A DNA stretch of 64,000 nt from Primula veris (Eukaryota > Streptophyta > Magnoliopsida > Ericales > Primulaceae): contig OY821744.1 of the NCBI GenBank assembly GCA_963682055.1, forward strand, positions 3,601,001 through 3,665,000, read 5' to 3'. Position 1 is the stretch's first letter. The number at the start of each line of letters is the position of its first letter. The position numbers and the translations under genes are program-made. Under the pieces are notes generated by a model. The model saw only the letters and a list, made by a program, of their open reading frames with translations. It ran no database searches and was not told the DNA's origin. This document shows positions 10,352-24,109 of this stretch, in pieces.

Positions 10352-13300
10352 ATGGGGGAAAATAATGTTTGTAATTTGGATAATCAAACCCTTGTTACAT
10401 TGAATGTTTATGATCTCACACCTGCTAATCACTACACATCTTGGTTCGGTCTCGGTATTTTCCATTCGGGTATCGAAGGTGAGAAAAATATTCAATCTTT
10501 TTGAAATTTGTGATTTTGTTTGATGTATTCCAATTATGATTTTTGTTGGGTTTTTGTTAAATTGTTTGTGGGTTTTGTTTAAAGGGTAAATCTTGATTGG
10601 TAGTTGATGAATCTTAGCTGATTTCTGTAATGGCTTTATTTAGTTTGCAGTTTTTAGTTATATTGAGTTGGGTTGATTTATTTTTGTTTAGGTACTTTTG
10701 AATCGGGGTTTTGAGTAGACGACAAAATTTAGTTGAATTGGATCTTAATTTCCCTTGCATTTTTTTGTAAGCTTTTGGGTTGTAATGGAATTTCATCCTG
10801 TGATTTTTAGGTCATTCTTGGTCGTAGTTATTGAATACGTATTACTTTTGCTTAGGGTTTTTGTTAATTTGTTTGTGGGTTGTGTTTGAAGGGTAAATCT
10901 TGGTTGGTAGTTGATAAATCTTGGCTGATTCTTTTTTTTTTTATCTGATTTGTGTAATGATTGATTTGGTTTGCAATTTAAGTTATATTGACAGTTGGGT
11001 TGATTGTTTTTTGTTTTGGCATCTTTGAATCAGCGTTTTGAGTAGACGACAAAATTTAGTCTTATTGGATCTTAATTTTCTCTGGCATTTTTTGTTAGAT
11101 TTTAGGTTAAAATGGAATTTCATCTAGGATACGCTTTTTAGGTCATATTTGTTCGTAGTTTTGATGAATTTTTAGCTGTATTACGGAGTGCTTTTGCTTA
11201 GTTTTAGCATTTTATTTGCGGCAAGTTTGAACTTTCTCGATTCTTTTAAATTTTCTAGGGTTACTTAAGTGACGTGATTACTAATTGTGTATAAGAAGAC
11301 CGTAATAAATATATGTTTTTTGTTAGAGTTTAGGTTAAAATGGAATTTTCATCTAGGATATGCTTTTTAGGTTATTCTTGTTCGTAGATGATGAATTATT
11401 AGCTGTTTTACGGAGTGCAGTTGATTAGGTTTTATCATTTTATTTGCGGTAAATTTGAAATGTCTCGATTCTTTTAACTTTTCTAGGGTTACTTAAGTGA
11501 CGTGATCCCTAACTAGGTGTATAAGAGGACCATAATAAATGTATATTGAAGCCAGTGACAACACGTAATACTGAAAAATTAACGGTTTTTATCTTCTTCT
11601 ATAAGATTATTAAAGTTTAGTGGCAACTTACATCAGACTATTAGTTGTTCTTTAAATTAGTTACTTTATAAAAATACTACTAACATGATTGCAACTTTCA
11701 AGCAAGTAAACTAGCATAATAAGAATAACCAAGTTCAGCCAGTTTCCAACTTATAAAAAAAATGTGCATACGTAAAACCAAAGGTGCTTCTAAGCTGAAC
11801 AACCAAATGTACTTCAGCTTTCAAGCAATGAGCTTAACAGTTGCAGATAAAGAAGCCTAGGCAACTCATTTGATCTGATTGCGGAAGTATATTGTCTCTG
11901 GAGCATCTGAACATGGTATAATATTATAGAATCAAGAGCAGATCAGTATGTTTTTTGTTAGAAAATCTTTCAAGTTGCATTGACACTGGGGCAATGTTTT
12001 AGAACTTCTCGGAGTTGGACTTAAGTTGAAATTTTATGAAATATTAGATATATTGTTCAATTAGCTGCGAGCAAATTGCAGAATCAAATCTAGATTTGTC
12101 AACATGGAAACTTACCATTATAGTACTGTAACGAGTTTAACATTGGATCTATTTATATGTCCACAGTCCAATAGTTAATTGAAAAGTAGTGGTGCAATGT
12201 AGAAGAATTTCAGAAGCAAATTACAATCTAGTTGTAACTCATAAATTTGCACTATACTGCTTCCCTGGTTGAAAGTGACTTAACTCCAGGGTTTCTTTTA
12301 AAGTTTATTGGACTTGACAGTATGTTTTTAGAGGAATGAATAGATCAAGGCTTGTTAAATATATTTTTTGTGGCTTGTTAATTGTACTATGTGGATGTGC
12401 TGTGCTGAGATTAAAATTTGGTTACTCCAGATGGCATTTCGTCGTGTAGGCACTATTTTCTCGTACAATGTTGTGGACTGAATTTATTTTAACTTACCCA
12501 AATTGGGTTTGTGTCCAACAACAAAATATATTGAAATACACATTGACAAGTGATGTTTGTGCCATGGTTAACCAAGGTTTTTACTAAACCCTTTCGTCAA
12601 TTCGTTGACGTGTGATGTTGTCCTACTCAGGAAAGCAGACGCCTCATGTTTTATATTTTATGTCGTAATGTTTTAAATTTTGTATTTTATGTTTAAGAGG
12701 GCCTGTATGCTTTAGAGACTGTTTAATGTACATTTTGGAAAGATATGGTTTGCCATTCATGTGATTGTAACTAGTCAACCAATGTAATAATTCAAATAGC
12801 TTTGCGATAACTCTCTGTGGTGCTGCCTCCAACTACTAGTGTCCAAAATTTAAGTATAAATGAAACCAATAGGACGATTATGTTGTGTTACATTCCAGAA
12901 AAGGAGAAAATTCATCACTACTTGTTTCTTGTAATAGAAATGTCCTTATTTCAATTTTTTTTGTTGTGAAGCGGAATAGTGAAAGTTTAACTTGCTGTGT
13001 TGGCTAAACTTAATGCTACTCGAAAAATGTGTTAGTTTTTTCTCCTATCCTTTGTAGATTTTCAGTAAACTTTATTCTCCATCTCTAACTAACAAAAAGC
13101 TCTAATTTTCAGTACATGGAATGGAATATGGATTTGGAGCTCACGACCTTCCAATTAGTGGTGTTTTCGAAGTGGAACCAAAAAGTTGCCCGGGTTTCAT
13201 TTACAGAAATTCAATTCAGTTGGGTAAACTTAATATGCCTCATTCTGAATTTCGAAATTTTATAGAAAATCTAGCTTCGGAATACCATGGAGATACGTAT

Positions 13301-15098
13301 CACCTACTGTCCAAAAATTGCAATCACTTCACAGATGACGTGGCGTGGAGGTTAGTGGGGACTCGTATTCCTGGATGGATTAATCGCCTTGCTCGCTTAG
13401 GTATGCTTCACACATAAGTAGCAAACCAGTGTACACAGATTTATAGATAGAATTGTGAAATATCAGTATGCACCACTAAACATTAATAAGCGAATGCGAT
13501 TGATCTATGTGGGACCCACTTCTAAACTCCAAATCTGCTTATTAATGTTGCCATATATGTGTGAATAAGAATGTCTTTGTTGTCAGATACTCTTACCATT
13601 AAGATTTGTAATCGTAGTTCTTTTCTTTTTCTACTATTTTACCTTAAGAGTGTGTTTGGAACGGATGGGAAAAAAGAAAATGATTTTCCAATAAAACATT
13701 TTTTGTGTTTGGATACAAAAGAAAACCAATGAAAAAGAAAAGGAAAGAAAGTATGAGAAAATTGTGTGTAAAATGGGTTGTAAAATGGGTTTAAACAATT
13801 TCATTAGCAACTATTTTTCTCTCTATTTGACAAACCTAGAAAAATTTAATATCCTAATATTAAAATGTGTAAGATATTGAATTTAATTTCATTCTATCGT
13901 TGTTTTCCCAACCTTCCAAACACATGCGAAGAATGATTTCATGTTACTTTTCTTTTGTATTTCTTTCTTTTCTTTTTTCTTTTCCCGTGGCATTTTCCGG
14001 ATTCCAAACACACCCTAAATGTTCTTATAGCTTCTTGTGTTACTACTAACGTATTTTATCATTTATATAAGAGCCTTGCTAGAATATGGTTAAGTTTTTG
14101 TTACAATAAAGTACGATGCAAGGAAAGAAATATTTCTTGATTTTACTGGAGCTTAATGCTAAACTAAAATTATCTCAAGTTTATTTTTCAGACGGCTGGT
14201 TTACTTTGTATTTATCTGTATTAAACTTGTTTTTGTTGTTATACTTATACGTAGGCATGTTTCATTTATTTTGTTTTTGGTTTGTGCCTTTGTGGGGAAT
14301 ACTCGTCCAGTTACAATCTTATTTAGCATAATTGGAAGCCTGTCATTCCTATTGGTTGACGTGACAACGCACTTGATTTCCGTCTCTCTTTCTTTGCACT
14401 TTTTATTATTATTTCTCACATAAATTTACCATGACTTTTAGAAGTGGAGTCTACTGTGGATTTGCTAAGCATCATCACCTTATTTTCGTTCTTTACTTTT
14501 TAAATTTGGAAAGAAATCTTATACAGTTTCTTGTTTCCTCTGTTTTTCAGGCACAGTATGCAGCTGTCTTCTCCCTGAAAGCCTACAAGTAACTACCGTT
14601 AAACAGTTGCCTGAGTATCACTCACGTACAGGTTAGCTTTATTCCTTATTTAAAGACATCGTTCAAAGGAAGAACATGTGTTATAAAATCTGGAAAATAA
14701 CTCAAGTATTTCTGCCTTAAACCAAAAGCTGCTTCTGGAAGAAATTTTTTATGCCAACTACATAAAAATTGAATGGAACATAAGCTTTCCATCAAAATAG
14801 TATGGCTTATATAGCTTTAGTTTTATAGTACTCCATAAACTGATAGTGAGAGCCAGTGGCTTATTTTTGAAAAAAAGTGAACCACTTTTGAACAAAATCT
14901 ATAATTTTTTTCCTTCCCTAATTCTTCCCTCTCTCTTTCTTGATGGTATGGCATCCAGATGAAGAAGGGAGTGATTCTGTATCAGCCACCAGCAACGAGT
15001 CAATGGAGAGCTTGTATTATGCCAATCAAGATCACCATCTTCTTTCACCTTCCACCGCTAGTTCAGATGTTACATTTATAAAAGAAACCCAAAGGTGA
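10352..15098 (+). CDS. PPPDE-domain deubiquitinase/deSUMOylase-like protein (DeSI type)
   Basis: Four exons: 10352-10478, 13113-13400, 14551-14631 and 14959-15098. All join in frame at GT/AG sites and give 211 residues. The PPPDE fold covers residues about 14-140. It shows NVYDLTP, WFGLGIFHSGIE with the catalytic His38, EVEPKSCPGF, and KNCNHFTDD with the catalytic Cys112, followed by IPGWINRLARLG. The tail (141-211) is Ser/Glu-rich and variable, as in plant deSI-like proteins such as At4g17486. The family consists of papain-like cysteine isopeptidases acting on ubiquitin or SUMO conjugates; the substrate here is unknown. An in-frame ATG at 10304 exists, but 10352 matches the usual N-terminus better. 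Intron 1 (2.6 kb) holds tandem duplications and intron 2 a Tourist-like MITE. Length and key residues look normal. Confidence 0.9.
10545..11545 (+). repeat. Tandem duplications inside intron 1 of the PPPDE gene
   Basis: The segment about 10545-10850 is repeated at about 10855-11165 (shared TTGAGTAGACGACAAAATTT, GGGTAAATCTTG and others). A second overlapping unit (about 11080-11320, with GGTTAAAATGGAATTT and CTAGGGTTACTTAAGTGACG) is repeated at about 11325-11545. The copies are diverged, so the events are old. Confidence 0.65.
13648..14015. mobile_element. Tourist-like MITE in intron 2 of the PPPDE gene
   Basis: The left end is GAGTGTGTTTGGAA, and the right end is TTCCAAACACACCC, its inverse with one mismatch. 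TAA flanks both sides (13645-13647 and 14016-14018), the 3-bp target duplication typical of PIF/Harbinger MITEs. It is 368 bp long, non-coding, and rich in A on the left half and T on the right half. Confidence 0.75.
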
Positions 15099-15523
15099 TT
15101 CTAAAGAACTGTTCCATTCTCCTCATTTGGTGTTACTGTGATGAACGGAACTGAATGAGCGTGCATCTGAGTTTGGTGGTTATGAACTTTTTGTAGTTCC
15201 TTTTCCTCCTCATTTTTCTTTTGTTTATTTGTGACTGGGAACATGGGATTGGAAATTGGAGAATTTGTAGTTTCAAGGAAATATGTTGCATCTGATTGTG
15301 TATTGATATTGTATTTTGTTTTTAGTTTCTGAAAGTAAACATATTGATTGGTAGTATGTTTAGCAGCTGAAATGTTGTAGGCTTGTAGCTAAGTCTCAAT
15401 ATTCAAAGCACAAGCTTTCTTTCTTGTGGTGTAATTGGAACAAGGCTAATATAATATCATTGGCAAGCACGTTGATGAAATGTTTGAAAAAAGATAACAT
15501 AATTATCAACAACAAAAATGATA

Positions 15524-15753
15524 ATCCGTCCATCTTATAAGTCCTATACGAAACCATGTGTAACTTTAACCGTCAAATAACTTGTATCCAAGTTGTTGAT
15601 TTTTTTTTAATAAAAATTCTATCATATAGTTTTAACATTTGAACTAAGTAGAAAAAAATTGAAAATTTTCGTTTCAGCAATTTAGTAACATGTTGAAAGC
15701 CGGTCAAAGTTACACGTGAGTTTCGCATATGACTTATAAAATGGGACGGAAAG
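15524..15753. mobile_element. Stowaway-like MITE, second family
   Basis: The ends are inverted: ATCCGTCCATCTTATAAGTC on the left and GACTTATAAAATGGGACGGA on the right. Further inverted blocks (TGTAACTTTAACC against GGTCAAAGTTACAC) give a foldback. TA flanks both sides. The 230-bp length matches the element at 2172-2404, but the internal sequence differs. It lies about 425 bp after the PPPDE stop. Confidence 0.75.
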
Positions 15754-16352
15754 TACAAGATTAGTAAGGCTGACATTTAATCTTAAAGTCAACATCGTTC
15801 TTCACGTTCCTAACCCTTCTTGTAAGGATAAACTTCAAATTGGATCACATCATGTAATGTTTTAGAGAGAATTTTTTCAACTTGGATAGGAGTCTAGGAG
15901 TATAGCTTAAGACAATAAAAAGAAGGTATCTAGGTTTTTTAAGCAAAAATTTGCAAATAAAATGGTAGTTTTTCTTTAACCACACCCAAATAAGAGAATA
16001 TATTAACCAAAAACTCAGATTATTTTTGTTATAAGAGCAGGATATTAAGCAAATTAGGCAAAGTGCAGTAATTATGACAACTGTCTTCAACATCATTTTT
16101 TTTATAAGAGCAGTATATCAAGCAAATTAGGCAAAGTGCAGTAATTTATGACAACTGTCTCAACAATTCTTATCATAGATAATTTAAACCATCAATTCCA
16201 AACATAACTATCGCGAGACACCAAATAATATAAGTCTTAACTTAGAAGTCAGAACAGTGTCTCACACTCAGAACCAATTCTAGTTCCTAATTAAGTCGAT
16301 GGTAATTTATCCGCCAATCACAATAAGTAAAAAATTTCTTTCAATCAGATTA
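15754..16352. repeat. Spacer with a 73-bp tandem duplication
   Basis: Two adjacent near-identical copies lie at about 16029-16090 and 16102-16163, sharing AGCAAATTAGGCAAAGTGCA and ATGACAACTGTCT. The rest is spacer holding the 3' ends of the convergent PPPDE and thioesterase genes. No coding potential is seen. Confidence 0.7.
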
Positions 16353-19300
16353 TCACAAATGTTCTTCGAGTCCCAGCTTTGATGTTAGCCAAGCACACAA
16401 CGCATTCATCTCCTCGGGAACTGTGTAATGGCCGAGCCTGCAACAAATATGTAAGGAAAATATGAGGTTCACGCAGACTACAGCAGATAAACATTATTAA
16501 TTCATTTGAGCAAAGATAACGTAGTACGAAATCACATACCCGTTGTAGCCTTTAAAGGTTACGTCTCGAAATCCAGCTGCACTCAAGGCTTGTGATGATT
16601 TCTCACCAAAGTGAAATTGTACCACATCATCCCCTAAATAAAATATTCATATAAATTATAAAAAAATTCATCTGATACCGTGAACAAGTGATGACGAAAT
16701 ACACTACTATTCACTCATAAAAATGATACAAATAAAAAAGGTAAGGATATTAACTTTATGTTCCGTTAAGAGTCATTAGTGCTCCCTCAAAGCGCTAAAA
16801 TTCAAATTCTCATGATGTTCATACAATTCTAATGTTGAATTTCTCAATAACGTAGCAACAAACTGATCTCAGAAATTTAAAAAATTAACCAAACCATACT
16901 TCCCAAAAAAAGCGCTTCTCTATTCATGCAAAATACTAAACTCTTAAAATTTATCTACCGAAACAGCAAACCATAATGAAATACTAAAAAGCTGAACAGA
17001 TATCATGTACTCGTTGTTATATCATATATTACGTTTCACAGACCACATATCCTGATTGAAAATCTAATACAAAAGATAACTTTTCTCATGTGTATAAGTA
17101 TGCATAAGAACACTTTAAAAGTAGTAAACCCCAACTCTAAAAGATTTAACAAGAAAAAGTCAGATAAATACCTCTACCATGACAAAGCATAATAGGCAAT
17201 GTTGCAGCTCTGCTCGAAGCTTCGTTTGTCCCCTCTATCTTGGTAGTTAAGTTTCTACGGGAACAAAAATTAAACAATCGATTAATCAGTCAAATATGGA
17301 TATCAAGGGACTACCTAACAGCATTACAGGTTTCCGCTTCTTGTTCTGGTTTTCATTGGTTTAAGGACTGAAAACAAATGACACTTTTTTTTCTTTTTGG
17401 ACGGATAACAAAACTTTCTCAAACACCATTGGTTTCATCTTATCTACACTCCAATTTTGGAGAAAATGTTTCTTTGACATCAATGGAAACATTGGGAACA
17501 GGAACCGCCAACAAAGAGTATTTCAAGGTGTCTTAAACATGCTTTTCATAGATGCTATTTACTTTTTCGATAGGGAATACTAGTCATACACCACTGTTTT
17601 TGTGTCGTTCCGACTCATATTATAAACTTATCTTAAACTCTGTATTTTAGGAACCACCAAAAGAAACTTCAATGGCTCAAACATATTTTCCGGAAGTCCA
17701 ATTAACTATTTCAGATAATTTTCGACCTGATACCTTTTGAAATATTTTATATTCATAACCAGGAAACAGTTTCCAAAACCATATACAGACACAGCCAATT
17801 TTCTACTATAAAGTACGAGGAGAACGTTCAAAAATCAGAAAGAAAATTATTTTAAAGTCAAGTAAACATGTGTCTCTTAGCTGGCTAATAGTAATTAAAC
17901 TTCTTCATATAACAACCCACCATATGCATTCTGGCAATTTATTTTTCAGAACCAGGAAACATTTTTAAAAACCCCATCTAAGTAAGCCAAAATGTTAGTA
18001 CAAATTATGAGGAGAGAGTTGGAAACAAACTTTGCGCAGGGTAGCCAGCCACTTAGCCCAACAGCAACATTTAACTTTGTTGTGTATGGATTTCCGTTGC
18101 TATATTTTCCAAGAGCAAAACAAGTCGCTGAGTAGAGAGATGTAGCTGCACCCATACTAAAACCTCCAACGCCAAGCTTAACTGTACACAGAAAGGATCA
18201 TATGACATCAATGAAATCAAGGTCCACAAACATAGGTTGTACATACATATATGTGCATACATATACATATACATATATGTATATATATAATTAAGGGGCA
18301 TTTTGGGCATTAAAACTCAAAAAAATTATTAATTTTCTCTTATTTTTTCTCAAAAAAAATGTAGTAATGGGACAAAAAGTACCTTACCAATTTCATATCT
18401 ACTTTACCTTTACTAATACACACAAACATATAGATACCCATTAACAAACAATTACATTAATAAAGAGACAGAATGGGGTATTGCTGGAAAAATTTCTTTT
18501 CTAAGACCAACTCTCTCCTTTTATTCCCCCTCTCCTGCTATCTATATTAGTTGCTTTTGGTTTGAATATCTGTTGCTACTTTTTATTATATATAAAATAT
18601 ATATTAATATTTTAATGATTGACGTATCTTAGCCGTATCGTATCCTAAATTTTCCAAAAAAAATGTATCCGCGTATCCGTATCGTATCGTATCGGATACG
18701 ATACTCGAATCCGTATCCGTGCAACATAGCATAATATCCATATGCATATCAAAAATCAGTGTATTTAAATATATGTCCATCAAGGTAAGCAGTTCATTGA
18801 CCAATATGCCAATCAAAATTCAGTTCATTGAAGTAAATGGGTCTATCAAAAATGAATTTAGTTTTTTGATCTGTATTCCAATTAAGAAAAAATTCGTTGA
18901 AGGGTGAGTATGCCCTTCAAAAGACAAAAGTACACACTAAATGGAAAACAATTTTCCCATGTGACTAGATGGGAACTAAGTCCAGGATATGCTACTTAAT
19001 GGCAGGCTTTCAATGACATAATTATATGAAGCGGATTTATCAGCCTAAACAAAGTTTAGTAGGTGTACTCAGAGGAAAGTATTAATCATATTACACCCAA
19101 GGCACGGCGAAACTCTAGTCTTGTTATAATAATCTTCTATTAAAGGACTATATTACCAAAAAGGATTCTAGCTATTGATTATGTCCCTTTTCACGTGTCT
19201 ATAGAAATGGCAAATATCCAACCCAAATTCGACTGCCTAAACTTATTTCAAATAAAATCCAATCCTAACTTTCTCTTCGGTTCAGGAAGTTAAGAGCAGC

Positions 19301-20580
19301 ACAGGTTCTAATCAATTTCGATTATCGACATAGTAACATATCAAAAAAAAAAATACTTACTGTCAGCTGGCTCAGTTGATAACAAACTTGCTACATGAGC
19401 AGCAGCAGCATCGATAGCCTCTACATCATCTACAGCATTTTCTGACAGCTCGTTCACATCAAACCCTACATTTTAGACAACCATAATTTCAATTTTTATT
19501 GAACACAGTTCCTTTAATTGAAAGTGATTAGAAACAACAACAGTTTGGGTCCAGGTCACTAATTGTTAATCTTTCTTTGTTTATGTTTTGTAAGAGCACC
19601 TATATCAGCCTTAAATTGTTGTTGAATCTTCATAGGAAACCTCGAAAAGTATCACTTACAAGCAGTAGAAGGGAAGCCGCCAAACAGTGTTATGGGTTGA
19701 GATGGGGCAGTTGGGCAGATCCATTTGATCTGCAAAGTACATATATATATTTACCAATTTGATAGATGAACTGGTCATTCTGAACTGTAAAAGAAAACTC
19801 TTGATATCAATCTCAATCTTTTGCAACTGATTAAAATTCATCCTCACATTTGGAAGAGGAAGTGTCTCCAAGAGTTGTGCCCAGCTGTGAAGATAAAGTA
19901 CATAGGCAAAAGAGAGAATTAGTCGCAGATGTTTTAGAGTCTTCCTTTATTCTCAAAAAAAAAATCCCAGCACTCTACGCTATTGTAAATTTCTTTTTAG
20001 AAATAACTTTAAAAATTGGAAAATATACCTGGAACCTGTATCTCCAAGACCATGCAACCAAACTACAGTAGCTTGATGAGTGCCTTTGGGCCGAACTACA
20101 TGGGTCCTTCCAAACTCAAACGCTCTTTTGAAAGTCCTTCCACCTATATTGGATTACCAGTTTATAAATCAATTAAAAATACAAACCTAGCATTAATTCA
20201 AAATTTGAAGGAAAAAAAAGTAAAGTTTATTCATCTAATAGACATATATTAAAGGAAACGGATGACAAGAAAATCTCATGGCGCTGTTTAGATCTGTTTG
20301 AAAATGGGGATTGAAAACTCTATAAATTTGATACGTCTATCTAAGGTCATTGAACTTTGATATCTGAAATGTTTGAAGATCTTGTTGGAGAATATAAGAA
20401 CAAATATGCTTGTAGAAATCTAAAACTAGTAAGATTTCCCAGGTAATTCTCTAGAAACTGTTCTTAGTTATAAGAAAAAAAAATTAGAATCTGCAACCAA
20501 GTTTTGAAACATAATAAACAAAGAAATATTGAACAAAAAAACAACTAACCAGATCCCACAGAAGGGCCAGTAAAGCTCAT
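16353..20580 (-). CDS. Acyl-protein thioesterase / carboxylesterase-like alpha/beta-hydrolase
   Basis: Nine exons, read from high to low: 20580-20550, 20143-20029, 19884-19848, 19729-19660, 19465-19361, 18181-18031, 17254-17172, 16633-16540 and 16437-16353. Every junction is GT/AG and in frame, giving 256 residues. The protein has the phospholipase/carboxylesterase fold: VVWLHGLGDTGSSW (oxyanion region), WICPTAPSQPIT, the nucleophile elbow GFSMG with Ser128, GLSGWLP, HGRGDDVV with the catalytic Asp (199 or 200), and GLGHYTVP with His232. The family hydrolyses thioester-linked acyl groups, for example depalmitoylation, or small esters in the cytosol. Substrate is not predictable. The closest relative I recognise is Arabidopsis At5g20060. 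A splice acceptor (ends at 20648) upstream of the ATG suggests a 5' UTR intron. The frame is intact. Confidence 0.9.
18600..18725. repeat. CGTATC-rich palindromic repeat in a thioesterase intron
   Basis: Repeated GTATCC/CGTATC words and their inverse GGATACGATAC form a local foldback at 18660-18720. Such CGTATCC clusters are common near ends of degraded plant transposons. The rest of this 1.2-kb intron holds a (TA)n tract near 18240-18290 and no recognised element end. Confidence 0.45.
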
Positions 20581-21840
20581 ATTTATCCTTTCGACAAAAT
20601 TAACTTGAGCGGAGAAGTAATTTAATTACAGTGATTAACAGGAGTTCCTGCAATAAAAAACAAAACACATATTGGCCTTATCATCTACATTAACCAAGGG
20701 TTCAGTACTTTTAAGCCAACATTTTTGCTATTTTTATTTGTAGCCTACAAAAAAGACAAATTTCTCAATATCTAAAACAGCCAGTTTGGATGCTTAAAAT
20801 CCGCAAGAAACCTAAAGAACAGTTTGGCAGAATGTTTTAGCAAATGACCTTAGCTTAGTTGAGTGATGCATCCGTTCAGCTATAACTTTAAAGCGTTCTC
20901 AAAGCTAAAAGTGAAAAAAGAAAGCCTTCCAAGTTTGTTAACCAGATGCAGTATGTCATATACGCAAAAAAAATAAAAAAATAATTAAGCTTAAAGAAAT
21001 AAAAAAACAATCCCTAAGCTATTCGTAACTAAACCGCCAATGTTTCATACTTTAATATATGTATAGACCTTACTTTTTTAACTTTGAAATTACTCACATC
21101 TTGGCTACAACGTAGCTAATAAAAACAAAGAGAAACAAATAATCTTCTCCCGATGTAATTCCGTTCAAAAATTGTAACGTGAAATGATATTGCCAATTTC
21201 AAATTTTCGACACAAGGAGAGCAAGTAATAGGCTTCAATTACGCAAAATTAAAACTTCAAACAGATTAAGAAATATTTATCAGTTCAGTTTCATAAAAAT
21301 TCAAAATCAGAATTTCTTCGAATAAGATCACAAAGTTGGTCAAACCACTCAGAATATTACACTGGGATTTCATCCATGAGCAGATATATCATAAATTAAC
21401 ATGTATATAGAGCTTAAAAGAATTATCCAAACAAACCTTAAACAGTAAAGTATCAAAATACTATTTAATTCCCATTTTACAACAAAAGTGAAGCAAATAA
21501 TGAGCTTCCAATTAAGAAAAATAAAGTAGGAAAATTTTATCAGTTCAGTTTCATAATAATCAAAAAGAGGAAAACCCTTAATTCAAAATCAGAAATTGTT
21601 AAAAAAGATCAACAAAATTGGTCAAACAACTCATAATATTCACTGGGTTTTCATCTATATAAGCAGATATATCATATACTCCTAAGTCCTAAACATACAT
21701 ATATAAGCTCTAAAATTAAATTAAAAAAACTTAAAATAAAAACTTTTTTGTATGAGAACAAGTAAAGATTGCATACTAAGATCTGATAGAGGAACACGAA
21801 TCACTCTCTCTCTCTCTATATATGTATATTTATAAATTTG
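20581..21840 (-). other. Probable 5' UTR intron and promoter of the thioesterase gene
   Basis: On the minus strand a good acceptor (TTTTTTATTGCAG) ends at 20648. A possible UTR first exon with a CT/GA-rich leader lies near 21776-21820, and a TATA-like TATTTATAAAT lies near 21825-21838. Inside are two diverged tandem copies (about 21175-21425 and 21435-21720, sharing TATCAGTTCAGTTTCATAA and GCAGATATATCATA). No coding sequence is seen. Confidence 0.45.
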
Positions 21841-21879
21841 ATAAATTATTTCCTATATTTCCTTATCTAATTTTGAGAA

Positions 21880-22660
21880 TTTGTGCTTTTTTGTCTTTGT
21901 AGTTTTAATTGTTTTGATATTTACTCTGTCAATTAACTTGATGACATTTTAAGTCGAATGTTATTAAGACGGGTAGGACTAGGTTCGGTTCGGTTTTTAG
22001 CAAAATCGAAATCGAGCATATTTTTCGTTTCAATTTTTTTCGGTTTCGGTCTTTTTATTTTTTGGACCGAACCGGACCGGTTTTTTTCGGTCCAGTTTCG
22101 GTTATTTTTTGGTTTTTCGGTTATTTTCGGTCTTTTTTGGAGTTTTTTCGCTTTTTTTTTGTTTTTTTCAGTCTTTTTCGGTTTCGGTTTTCAATAAAAC
22201 CGAAACCGATCCGATTTTTTTTTGGTTTTTCGGTTCGGTTCTCGATCCGGTTCGGTTTTTCCGGTTTTTCACCCGACCCTAAAGACGACAACTCAACCGA
22301 AACAAGACCCACAAATTTATGTACTTTCTTATTTTGTTAAGTTGTTCCTTTTTGTTCTTGTAGTTTTGCTCGTTTTGATATTCACCCGAACAATTAACTT
22401 GATAACATTTTCAATCAAATGTTATTAGGACGACAATTAAACTGAAACAAGACCGACAAATTTGTCTACTAGATAACATTTTCAGTGAAATGTTTTTAAG
22501 ACGACAACTGAACCGAAACAAGACTGACAAATCTGTCGATTTTCTAATTTTGTTAAATTGCGCCTTTTCCTCTTTTGTAATTTTACTGTGTTTGATACTT
22601 ACCTCGTCAATTAACTTGATGGCGTTTTCAGTCACATGTTATTGGGACGATAAGTGAACT
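21880..22660. repeat. 146-bp tandem repeat interrupted by a TTTTCGG low-complexity block
   Basis: Units with ATTAACTTGAT-ACATTTT, ATGTTATTAGGACG and GAAACAAGAC-GACAAAT recur at about 21905, 22385, 22460 (shortened) and 22605. Between the first two lies 21980-22270, made almost only of CGGTTTTT/TTCGGTT words with a few inverse AACCGAAACCG words. The short open frames here (up to 92 codons, Phe/Arg-rich) are by-products of the simple sequence. Confidence 0.7.
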
Positions 22661-24109
22661 AAAACAAGACATGGATTGACTCGGGGACCGGCCCTACGAC
22701 TAGCAGGAGAGGAGCTAGGAGGGGACTACAACGTTTATAAAATACCCAATATTTTTATAAATTTCACCTTACATATAAAATTGGTATTTATATTTTGAAA
22801 ATTGCGCTCCACCCCCACCTCCCATTTTTTTTTTACCAAAACAACGTCGATTTGGATTTCTTTTCTTGGATAATGTCAATTTTCCGGTAACGTCCGGCAT
22901 AAAACTTGGGCTTGATTTGGGTCCCGGGAGGTCTGGTTTGGCTCTGCAAGAATCTATCTATACTTGGTTCTTTTTCTGATTAGGAGAAATCCAGGTTTTT
23001 GACATGTTTGTTTAAAATGATAAAAGATGAATTTAAGACGTCTAACAAGACAAACTCAAGTTTATTCGTGAGTACTTCGTTTAGTTTCCTCGTATTTTCT
23101 TCTCTTTGTTGAGGATGAATATGCATTGACAAATTCCGAGAAGCAGGTTATTTTACAAATTGAGAACAACTACTTGGTGAATGGTGAATACTGAACAAAT
23201 ATGATCATATGAACAACGAGTCAGTAAATATGGAGTTAAGAAATTTAGGAAACATAATTGGGTGAAACAATTATTATTATTCATCTTCTCAAATATAAGT
23301 ACATTAGTACCATTTGACCAATACAAATACTCTAGAAACCGGTCATCTAAGCTGAGCAGCTCAAGTCAACAATTGTGAGCAAGAATAGTCATATTTCGAC
23401 TTGTTTGCGTTAAGTTAGTCAAAGTTTATTTCATTCATAATAAAAACAAGTAATGTGTCACTTTCTTAGAATATTTAAGTTTACCTTCCAACCAACTTAT
23501 ACTGGATTATCCTTCACAACAAACTAAAAGAAATAGCAATACAAGTTAGTTAAGCTGATAAAACCTTATTCCAGCTTAGGAAAGAAAAAAATATATATGC
23601 TGAGCAGGAAAATTGCAATCTAATAAGAGCTTAATTCACTGTCATTAGTCTTCTCCTTTCATGAAAATATATGCAGCATTTGCTAATATTGGTTTTCCAT
23701 ATGAAAATCGACAATTGCACCAGCTCAAAACTGCTGTTTGATCCATAAAAAAGCTAAAAATTTAACTTATTTGTTACTCAGATGATAAGACCTGGATTGA
23801 AACTTCTCATACAATAACATCATAGAAAGTTAGAAGGATAAGGAACATAACATTTTAACACTTGAAAGTTGAGAAGTACTAGCTTGTCAAATTTGTAACT
23901 ACATCCCAATAATGAACCGTCTCGTACACGCTCTTTCTATGTACAACTTCGGCTAGGTCACCCCTTCTCCGATTTCAACCGTCGATAAGAACAAGTAGAT
24001 ACAAATAAAATGATAATGGAAAAAACTGAGAAGATAAAAAAAAAGAAACTCAGAAATAAGCTCCTCAACAAGGGTTAAACAAGGTCGAAAACATATCAAA
24101 TACTACTGA
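22661..24109. other. Spacer and 3' flank of the receptor kinase gene
   Basis: No gene, repeat or transposon end was recognised. The right end should contain the 3' UTR of the kinase gene on the minus strand. Confidence 0.4.

Noticed and set aside
13955..14331. Short hydrophobic frames in PPPDE intron 2
   Set aside because: They are T-rich intron and MITE sequence and lie between well-defined exons.
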